Below are positions 1 to 5,317 of a stretch of DNA of 5,317 nt, in pieces; the stretch's first letter is position 1; the number at the start of each line of letters is the position of its first letter. The position numbers were made by a program, and so were the translations under genes. The stretch is from the NCBI GenBank assembly GCA_047617105.1, contig JBLGCB010000470.1:1-5317 (forward strand). Direction: 5' to 3'. The notes beneath the pieces were generated by a model. That model worked only from the letters and a program-made list of their open reading frames with translations. It was not told the DNA's origin and searched no databases. This DNA is from JABSOG01 sp047617105 (GTDB taxonomy: Bacteria > Pseudomonadota > Gammaproteobacteria > Enterobacterales > Alteromonadaceae).

Positions 1-354
1 TTATTCGAAACGGCTCTGGCCGACGACTCGATAGTACTGGTTGATGCGACAACTTTGTCTATCAAAGAGGGCAATCAACAGGCATACCAGCATCTTGGTT
101 ACAGCCGGCAACAATTTTTGCAATTAAAGCTCACCGATATCCAGACTTCTCAGTCTGCCAATGACCTTGTTGCCAATTTGGTTGATGTGCAATCCAGCCA
201 GCAATATGCTGAGTTTGACAGCCAACATCGGTCTAAAAACGGTGACATTCATCATGTACAAGTTAAAGCCAGAAACATTGATGTTTCAGAAAAACGCTTG
301 GTATTGTGTACATGGCGAGATATCCAACCTATGATTAACGCAGACAAACAATAA
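1..354 (+). CDS. PAS-domain protein, C-terminal part (5' end outside window)
   Basis: The frame is open from base 1 to the TAA at 352-354, giving 117 visible residues of a protein that starts upstream. Almost the whole fragment is one PAS (S-box) domain. It opens with LFETALADDSIVLVDA, continues with the helix pattern EGNQQAYQHLGYS, and closes with LVLCTWRDI, the usual last strand of a PAS fold. Only eight residues follow, so no kinase, cyclase or DNA-binding domain lies after the PAS; any effector or sensor domain must be upstream. A TTG at 55 could be read as a start, but PAS-like residues continue upstream of it, so it is internal. The next gene, a PAS histidine kinase, begins 14 bp downstream in the same direction, which suggests co-transcription. 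PAS domains bind small ligands or cofactors or mediate dimerisation; nothing here identifies the ligand. Family assignment is firm, function is unknown. Confidence 0.85.
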   Translation, partial: LFETALADDSIVLVDATTLSIKEGNQQAYQHLGYSRQQFLQLKLTDIQTSQSANDLVANLVDVQSSQQYAEFDSQHRSKNGDIHHVQVKARNIDVSEKRLVLCTWRDIQPMINADKQ

Positions 355-368
355 CGCAGAACTAAGTC

Positions 369-2108
369 ATGACTAACAATAAATCGGCCTCGTCTGACCT
401 GAAAGCACTTCGTGAGAATGCACAAAAGCGGCTTGGCACTAGACTCAGTCATGATGTTGAGGGCATGTCTATCGATGATATTAACGCATTGCTCCACGAT
501 TTACAGACCCATCAAATTGAACTCGAAATGCAGAACGAGTCGCTGCGTCAAACCCAACATGAACTCACCGAATCTCGCAATCAATTCACTGAACTCTATG
601 ACTGCGCCCCTGTCGGCTACTTAATCACCAGCAGCAAGGGCTTGATTGTTCAGGCCAATTTGACTTTCTGTAAAATGCTGGGGGTTGCTCGGGCCGGCGT
701 GCTCAACCAAAGACTCTCTAAGTTTATTCTCGCAGACGACCAAGATGTGTATTACAAGCATCGGGGGGCATTGCAACAACCCGGCAACCGACAACAGTGT
801 GAATTACGTTTAGAAAATCCCCCTAGCACGGCTATTTGGGTCAGCCTAGACAGCGTGGTGGTACAAAGCCCTGACGCTGATGTTGGCATGGTTCGTTCAG
901 TGTTAAGCGATATAACCCAACGCAAACAGCTTGAAATACAACTGCGCCAATCACAAAAAATGGATGCACTGGGCACCCTTGCTGGCGGCATCGCACACGA
1001 TTTCAACAATATACTGGCGATTATTCTCGGCAATATCGAAATATGCCAAATGAAGCAACTGCAAAACAGCAACCAGAATCGCTATTTTGGTGCCATCATC
1101 CAAGCAACCGAGCGGGCCACCGACTTGGTTAAACAAATTATGACCTTTAGCCGGATGGAGGTGAGTCAAAAAAAGTCGGTTAATCTTGCACCCTTGATTG
1201 AAGAGACCTTAAAGTTATTCGAAACCACCCTGCCAGCAAGCATTGAAATACAGCTAGACCTGGCGCCGAACTGTCACAATATTTTGGCCGATAAAAGCCA
1301 ATTGTCCCAAGTGCTGCTGAATTTGTGTACCAATGCATTTCATGCCATGCAAAGGCACGGTGGGGTATTAACAGTCAGCTTAAAAGAACGCGAATGTCAG
1401 CATTGCGCCAATCATCAGATTTTTGACAGCAACAGCAGATGTTTGCAGTTAATCGTTAAAGACACTGGCTCTGGCATATTACCGCACAACAAAGCGCTGG
1501 TGTATGATCCCTTCTTCACCACCAAAGAAGTCGGCAAAGGCACTGGCTTAGGACTCGCCGTGGTCTACAGCATCGTCAAAAGCCATGAGGGCAGTATTAA
1601 CATTGACAGTGAATATGGCCAAGGGACTTCGGTTGAAATTTGCTTTCCAGCGCTCAGCCAACCTGCAACAACACAAATACCAAGACCTATACCAAGGCAA
1701 TCAACAGCGCTAGAACAAGCCACTTCGCAAGCCAATACCGGGCATATTTTGGTGGTCGATGATGAGCCTAGCTTGGCCATGCTTTACCAAGAGTTTATCG
1801 AAGAACAAGGTTACCAGGTCACCGTTTGTTATAACGGCGCTAGTGCTAAACAACAATTTCTTAACGACCCAAACCAATTTGATTTGGTATTAACCGATCA
1901 ATCAATGCCCGAAATGACCGGACATGAACTGGCTCAGACCCTGCTTAAGGTTCGACCCGATTTGCCCGTAATTTTATCCACTGGTTACAGCAGCACCCTA
2001 TCTGAACCCGAAGCCAAGGCGCTGGGTGTCCGTCACTATCTTGAAAAACCAATTAACTTAAGTGTGTTAGGGCAAATCATTGGCCAATGCTTGAATGATG
2101 ATCGTTAA
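369..2108 (+). CDS. PAS-containing hybrid histidine kinase with C-terminal receiver
   Basis: A complete 579-residue soluble hybrid sensor kinase; no membrane segment is visible. Residues 11-70 form a charged helix with the pattern LLHDLQTHQIELEMQNESL, common just before the PAS in this kinase group. PAS spans about 71-186, ending in SDITQRKQLE. HisKA follows with phosphoacceptor His210 (AHDFNN). The ATPase domain has an N box (Asn318, Asn322), G1 DTGSGI at 365-370, an F box DPFFTTK at 380-386 and G2 GKGTGLGL at 389-396. A Gln/Pro/Thr-rich linker (about 430-458) leads to a receiver (459-575) with Asp464/465, phosphoacceptor Asp510, Thr538 and Lys560. All catalytic residues are present, so it should be active. 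Expected role: ATP-dependent autophosphorylation at His210, then transfer to its own Asp510, in the cytoplasm. The ATG at 369 fits because the conserved helix starts soon after it. It has no good Shine-Dalgarno, only TAAG very close, so coupling to the gene 14 bp upstream is plausible. An insert holding CxxC and His lies at 341-358. The signal and target are unknown. Confidence 0.93.
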   Translation: MTNNKSASSDLKALRENAQKRLGTRLSHDVEGMSIDDINALLHDLQTHQIELEMQNESLRQTQHELTESRNQFTELYDCAPVGYLITSSKGLIVQANLTFCKMLGVARAGVLNQRLSKFILADDQDVYYKHRGALQQPGNRQQCELRLENPPSTAIWVSLDSVVVQSPDADVGMVRSVLSDITQRKQLEIQLRQSQKMDALGTLAGGIAHDFNNILAIILGNIEICQMKQLQNSNQNRYFGAIIQATERATDLVKQIMTFSRMEVSQKKSVNLAPLIEETLKLFETTLPASIEIQLDLAPNCHNILADKSQLSQVLLNLCTNAFHAMQRHGGVLTVSLKERECQHCANHQIFDSNSRCLQLIVKDTGSGILPHNKALVYDPFFTTKEVGKGTGLGLAVVYSIVKSHEGSINIDSEYGQGTSVEICFPALSQPATTQIPRPIPRQSTALEQATSQANTGHILVVDDEPSLAMLYQEFIEEQGYQVTVCYNGASAKQQFLNDPNQFDLVLTDQSMPEMTGHELAQTLLKVRPDLPVILSTGYSSTLSEPEAKALGVRHYLEKPINLSVLGQIIGQCLNDDR

Positions 2109-2111
2109 GCA

Positions 2112-5100
2112 TTAGCGCGGTAACCTCACTAAGAAACAACTGCCCTGCCCCAACTGTGATTCAACACTTAACGTACCGCCATGTTTTTGCACAATGCCAA
2201 AGGCAATCGACAACCCCAACCCGGTGCCTTGCCCCACGTCTTTGGTGGTATAAAACGGTTCAAACAGCTTGGTTTTGGTGGCTTCGTCCATGCCACAACC
2301 ATTATCTTTAATCGAAATTTCAATCAGTTCGCCCTGTAAAATACAGCCAATGACGATCTCTCCTTTGGCCTGCTGTTGGGTTTTATCGACACCAATGGCA
2401 TAACAGGCATTGACGATAATATTCATAAACACTTGATTAAGCTCAGCCGGGAAGCAATCCAACTCAGGCATATCTTGAAAATCAGTGACAAAATCAATGA
2501 TATCGAGGTGTTTGGTTTTCACCAGATTAATGGTCGATTGCAGCAAGTCGGTGATCCTAACGGTTTTTTGCTCGGCAAAATCAAGCTGGGTAAAAGCCCG
2601 TAAATCTTGCACAATCAGTTTAATGCGCTCGGTGCCGTTTTTAATCGCATCTAGGTGTTTATACAGCGGGGTAAATTGTTGGCGAAAACGTTCAAGAATG
2701 GCGTCATCGGCTTCTTCGCTGGCCAAATCAAATAAAAACTGCTGAAAACGGCCCAAATCGGCTTCGAGGTTTTGGCTACTGAGCTGGACAAAATTGGTCG
2801 GGTTATTGATTTCATGGGCCACCCCAGAGGTAAGAGTGCCCAGTGCGGCCATTTTTTCCGCCTGGATCAGCTGCTGCTGGGTATCAATTAAGGCTTTATT
2901 TTGTTGCTCTGCTTGGCGTTTACTGCGCTTAAGCTCGGCCGTGCGCTCGCTGACTTTGCCTTCTAAGTCACGATGAATGTCTAAAAACTTAAGATGCCTT
3001 TCAACCCGAGTCAGCAATTCATATTTACTGACCGGTTTACTGAGATAATCATTGGCCCCCACGGCAAAACTTTGCACCATATCGGCCACTTGATTTTTGG
3101 CGGTTAAAAATATCACTGGTAAATCATTGGCCGAATAGCTTTCGCGCACTTTAGCACACACTTCATAACCCGATACCCCTGGCATCATCACATCCAGTAA
3201 AATCAAATCAATGGGGCCATCCTCTTTGAGGATCAACAGCGCCTGTGCGCCGCCAGTCGCTTCAACCAACTGATAGTTTTGCAAACTCAAATGGTTATGT
3301 AACACCTGGCGGTTCACGGGTTCATCATCGACCAATAAAATGCGAAATGGGCTCTTACCTCCACTCTTACCTTCACTATTACCTTCACTCTTACCTTCAC
3401 ACCCACCCTCATGGCTAGGTTGAAGCTCAAGCGGTTGATCGTCTTCAAGCAGATGCAAGCGAGACAGCCTTTGATAAGACAATGAACTAGGCAATGGTTT
3501 AACCGATGGCGCATCCGCCACAGGCAACGTAAAGCTAAAGGTGCTGCCGTGACCGAGTTGTGAGGTAACCATAATGGTGCCTCCATGTAATTCAACCAGC
3601 TGTTTACTGACCGACAAGCCCAACCCGGTGCCACTATAAGCCCGAGAAGTATGGGCCTGGATTTGCGCAAATGAGGCAAAAATGGCCTCGAACTTATCCG
3701 CGGCAATACCAATGCCAGTATCCTTGACTTCAATCGTGATCAGTTGAGAACCCGACGAAGTATTGGTATTAGTGCAATGGGCAGATACCGTTATTTTGCC
3801 AGCATCGGTGAATTTAATCGCATTACCAATCAAATTATGCAGTATTTGCTGCAAGCGGTCCTCGTCAGCCAACACCGCTGATAAATCTGTCGGTATAAGA
3901 TTAACCAGTTCCACCGGTTTACCGCCAACCGATTTACCCCCAACAAGGGGGCGAGACAGCATAAGCACCACCTCGGTCATGCTATACACATCCACTGGCT
4001 GGGTGTGTAGGGTTAAATGGTGGTTTTTCAGCTTGGAGAAATCCAGCACATCATTGACCAGATTGGCCAAGCGTTTACCACTGCTGACAATCATCGCCAG
4101 ATTGGTTTGACTGGTTTTTGACATTGGCCCACCAATGCCATCCATCAGCGACTCGGCCAAACCAATAATGCCATTTAGCGGGGTCCTTAATTCATGGGAG
4201 GTATTGGCCAAAAACTCATCTTTGAGTTTATCGACTTGTCTCAGCGCCAACAGTTTTTGTTGCTGGGCACGCACAAACACCGTCACCATTGAACCGCTCA
4301 CCAACACCATCAGCAGGCCATAAATCCAATAAGCCCACCAGGTTTTCCACGGCGGTGGCAACACGGTGATTTTTAACGCTTTACCCTGTTCATTCCAATA
4401 GCCGTCTTTATTACTGGCTTTAATCCGCAAAGTATAATCACCTGGGGCCAAATAGGTAAAGGTGGCGCGGCGGTTTTTTGCATCAGTATAGATCCAATTC
4501 ATGTCCTGACCGTCGAGTTTATAAGCGTATTGGTTTCTCATTGGATTGGTAAAATGTAATGCGGCAAATTCGAAGGTGATCAGACTTTGCCGGTAGGTGA
4601 GTGTCAGTTGTTCGAGGTTACTAATCGATTTGGCCAAACTGAAAGGGGTTGGCTGGCCTGCTGAGGGCGTTGAAGTCTGTATCGTCACTGGTTGATTGGC
4701 CAATAAAAAATCGGTTAATACCACCACCGGTGGTTGATTGTCATCTTGAATATCAGCCGGAAAAAAACGGTTATAACCATTGATGCCACCAAAAAATAGC
4801 TCGCCTGAATCACTCTTAAAATACGACCCACGATTAAATTGATTGCTTTGCAAACCATCATTAACATCATAATTGCTGAATTTTTCGGTTCGAGGATTAA
4901 AACGAGAAAGCCCCTTGTTGGTACTTAACCACAGCTGTGCCTGATCATCTTCAACAATGCCATACACCGTGTCATTGGCCAAACCGTGCTTTTCGCGGTA
5001 GCTGGTGAACTGGTCGGTTTCAACATCAAATTTATTGAGGCCGCCACTGGTGCCCACCCACAAGGTGCCCTCGGCGTCGAAATAGAGGCAATAAACCGTA

Positions 5101-5243
5101 TTGGTACTCAAGCTTTTAGAGTCGGATGCTTGATGCTGGTAAGCAGTAAAACGGCCACTATTGCGATCAAAGCGATTGAGGCCACCACCATCGGTGCCAA
5201 TCCAAAGATTGCCGTGACGGTCTTGGCCAATGGCGGCCACCAC
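2112..5243 (-). CDS. Propeller/Y_Y_Y membrane sensor with two histidine kinase modules and an internal receiver (5' end disrupted)
   Basis: The open frame from GTG 5243 gives 1043 residues. Domain order: propeller blades with LWIGT/LWVGT/LWLST/LFFGG cores at 13, 61, 104 and 149; a Y_Y_Y domain about 215-295; one membrane helix about 302-324; HisKA 1 with His350 (SHELRTPLN); ATPase 1 with Asn470/474, DTGIGI 508-513 and GTGLGL 538-543; a Gly/Glu/Ser linker 612-631; a receiver 633-750 with Asp639/640, Asp684, Thr714 and Lys736; a coiled coil about 755-797; HisKA 2 with His810 (AHEINNP); and ATPase 2 with Asn941/945, DNGCGM 980-985, FEPFYTT 994-1000 and GQGTGLGL 1004-1011. In known relatives the propeller and Y_Y_Y parts are periplasmic and bind a ligand, and the kinases are cytoplasmic. 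The GTG is unlikely to be the true start: it has no Shine-Dalgarno, no signal peptide follows, and blade residues (NSLSHD) continue in frame upstream to 5264, where a TAA at 5265-5267 blocks the frame. Another blade continues in a different frame, so the gene may be a pseudogene. Confidence 0.88.
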   Translation of the reverse strand: MVAAIGQDRHGNLWIGTDGGGLNRFDRNSGRFTAYQHQASDSKSLSTNTVYCLYFDAEGTLWVGTSGGLNKFDVETDQFTSYREKHGLANDTVYGIVEDDQAQLWLSTNKGLSRFNPRTEKFSNYDVNDGLQSNQFNRGSYFKSDSGELFFGGINGYNRFFPADIQDDNQPPVVVLTDFLLANQPVTIQTSTPSAGQPTPFSLAKSISNLEQLTLTYRQSLITFEFAALHFTNPMRNQYAYKLDGQDMNWIYTDAKNRRATFTYLAPGDYTLRIKASNKDGYWNEQGKALKITVLPPPWKTWWAYWIYGLLMVLVSGSMVTVFVRAQQQKLLALRQVDKLKDEFLANTSHELRTPLNGIIGLAESLMDGIGGPMSKTSQTNLAMIVSSGKRLANLVNDVLDFSKLKNHHLTLHTQPVDVYSMTEVVLMLSRPLVGGKSVGGKPVELVNLIPTDLSAVLADEDRLQQILHNLIGNAIKFTDAGKITVSAHCTNTNTSSGSQLITIEVKDTGIGIAADKFEAIFASFAQIQAHTSRAYSGTGLGLSVSKQLVELHGGTIMVTSQLGHGSTFSFTLPVADAPSVKPLPSSLSYQRLSRLHLLEDDQPLELQPSHEGGCEGKSEGNSEGKSGGKSPFRILLVDDEPVNRQVLHNHLSLQNYQLVEATGGAQALLILKEDGPIDLILLDVMMPGVSGYEVCAKVRESYSANDLPVIFLTAKNQVADMVQSFAVGANDYLSKPVSKYELLTRVERHLKFLDIHRDLEGKVSERTAELKRSKRQAEQQNKALIDTQQQLIQAEKMAALGTLTSGVAHEINNPTNFVQLSSQNLEADLGRFQQFLFDLASEEADDAILERFRQQFTPLYKHLDAIKNGTERIKLIVQDLRAFTQLDFAEQKTVRITDLLQSTINLVKTKHLDIIDFVTDFQDMPELDCFPAELNQVFMNIIVNACYAIGVDKTQQQAKGEIVIGCILQGELIEISIKDNGCGMDEATKTKLFEPFYTTKDVGQGTGLGLSIAFGIVQKHGGTLSVESQLGQGSCFLVRLPR
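3351..3410 (-). repeat. In-frame 12-bp tandem repeat encoding an E-G-K-S linker
   Basis: About five imperfect 12-bp units of the type GAAGGTAAGAGT (minus strand) encode EGGC-EGKS-EGNS-EGKS-GGKS, residues 612-631 of the large sensor kinase. The array sits exactly between the first ATPase domain and the receiver, and forms a flexible charged linker. Because the unit is a multiple of three, gain or loss of copies would change linker length without shifting the frame. The units differ by one to three bases, so the array is partly decayed. Confidence 0.8.
3915..3944 (-). repeat. 15-bp tandem duplication inside the first ATPase region
   Basis: Two adjacent 15-bp units on the minus strand, GTTGGGGGTAAATCG and GTTGGCGGTAAACCG, differ at three bases. 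They encode VGGKS then VGGKP, residues 434-443 of the large sensor kinase. They lie in the segment between the HisKA helices and the N box, before ELVNLIPTDL, where loop length usually varies. It is most likely a local slippage duplication tolerated in a loop. Confidence 0.6.
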
Positions 5244-5244
5244 A

Positions 5245-5317
5245 TCATGGCTTAAACTGTTTGCTTAATCCCGCACTATAACTGCCTATCCACAGCCCGC
5301 CTTGATGATCTTGATAG
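5245..5317 (-). pseudogene. Out-of-frame upstream propeller blade of the same sensor gene (partial)
   Basis: On the minus strand, starting at base 5316, the frame reads QDHQGGLWIGSYSAGLSKQF and ends at a TGA at 5247-5245. QDxxGGLWIGxxxxGL is the signature of a two-component regulator propeller blade, the same repeat that continues in the large gene downstream, but this frame is offset by one base. The large gene's frame is blocked by TAA at 5265-5267, so the two parts cannot be read together without a frame change. Distances between successive LWxGx cores inside the intact part are 48, 43 and 45 codons, whereas across this junction the distance is 88 nt. About 41-56 nt therefore seem to be missing. 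The simplest reading is a broken 5' portion of one ancestral gene that continues beyond the window. A sequencing or repeat-assembly error would look the same. Confidence 0.7.

Noticed and set aside
252..497. 81-codon minus-strand frame across the junction of the first two plus-strand genes
   Set aside because: It overlaps the real PAS and kinase codons on the other strand and its translation shows no domain pattern.
2109..2130. Bidirectional terminator at the convergent junction, around the palindrome GGTAACC
   Set aside because: The palindrome has no loop of useful size and no T-run on either side, and it lies within codons for the last residues of the sensor kinase.
3763..4110. Long open frames opposite the large sensor gene, for example 115 codons on the plus strand
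   Set aside because: They are antisense to well-conserved kinase domains, their translations have no recognisable motif, and I see no ribosome binding site.
4040..4210. Recurrent TTGGCC/GGCCAA words on the plus strand as a possible repeated binding site
   Set aside because: The copies are irregularly spaced and fall in Leu-Ala-Asn or Ala-Asn codons on the coding strand, so codon preference explains them.
4723..4734. Perfect 12-bp palindrome ACCACCGGTGGT as an operator site
   Set aside because: It lies deep inside the large sensor gene and falls in codons for the conserved PPVVVLTDF segment, far from any start, so the symmetry is probably chance.
5240..5268. Programmed +1 frameshift joining the two propeller parts at the CCA TGA context
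   Set aside because: A frameshift alone would give a blade about 14-19 residues too short, and there is no Shine-Dalgarno-like stimulator before the stop. A deletion explains both the frame change and the missing length.

Overview
The window is densely coding and holds three two-component signalling genes. They look gammaproteobacterial, most likely from an Alteromonadales-type marine or aquatic bacterium. I infer this from protein style (a periplasmic propeller / Y_Y_Y sensor kinase and PAS hybrid kinases) and from the balanced base composition. No ribosomal or other taxonomic marker is present, so the assignment is weak.

Layout. Bases 1-354 (+) are the 3' end of a gene whose protein stops straight after a PAS domain. 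After 14 bp comes 369-2108 (+), a complete soluble hybrid histidine kinase of 579 residues (PAS, HisKA, HATPase, receiver). It probably shares a transcript with the PAS gene. Three bases further on, in the opposite orientation, ends a very large sensor gene on the minus strand (2112 to beyond the window end). It encodes propeller blades, a Y_Y_Y domain, one membrane segment, a first histidine kinase, a receiver, a coiled coil and a second complete histidine kinase.

The large gene appears broken near its visible 5' side. One further propeller blade is readable on the minus strand at 5245-5317, but in a different frame. The blade-to-blade distance across the junction is about 41-56 nt too short and is not a multiple of three. 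This fits a small frameshifting deletion, or an assembly collapse, rather than a gene start at the GTG at 5243.

Working together. Both hybrid kinases end their visible relay in receiver or kinase domains. No HPt protein and no DNA-binding response regulator lies in the window, so the outputs must be encoded elsewhere. The plus-strand pair could act as one cytoplasmic PAS-sensing unit. The minus-strand protein would sense a periplasmic ligand. There is no RNA gene, mobile element, CRISPR array or gene-free stretch over 300 bases. I see no convincing new system. The most notable points are the disrupted propeller, the double-kinase architecture, and the in-frame 12-bp repeat at the kinase-receiver joint.
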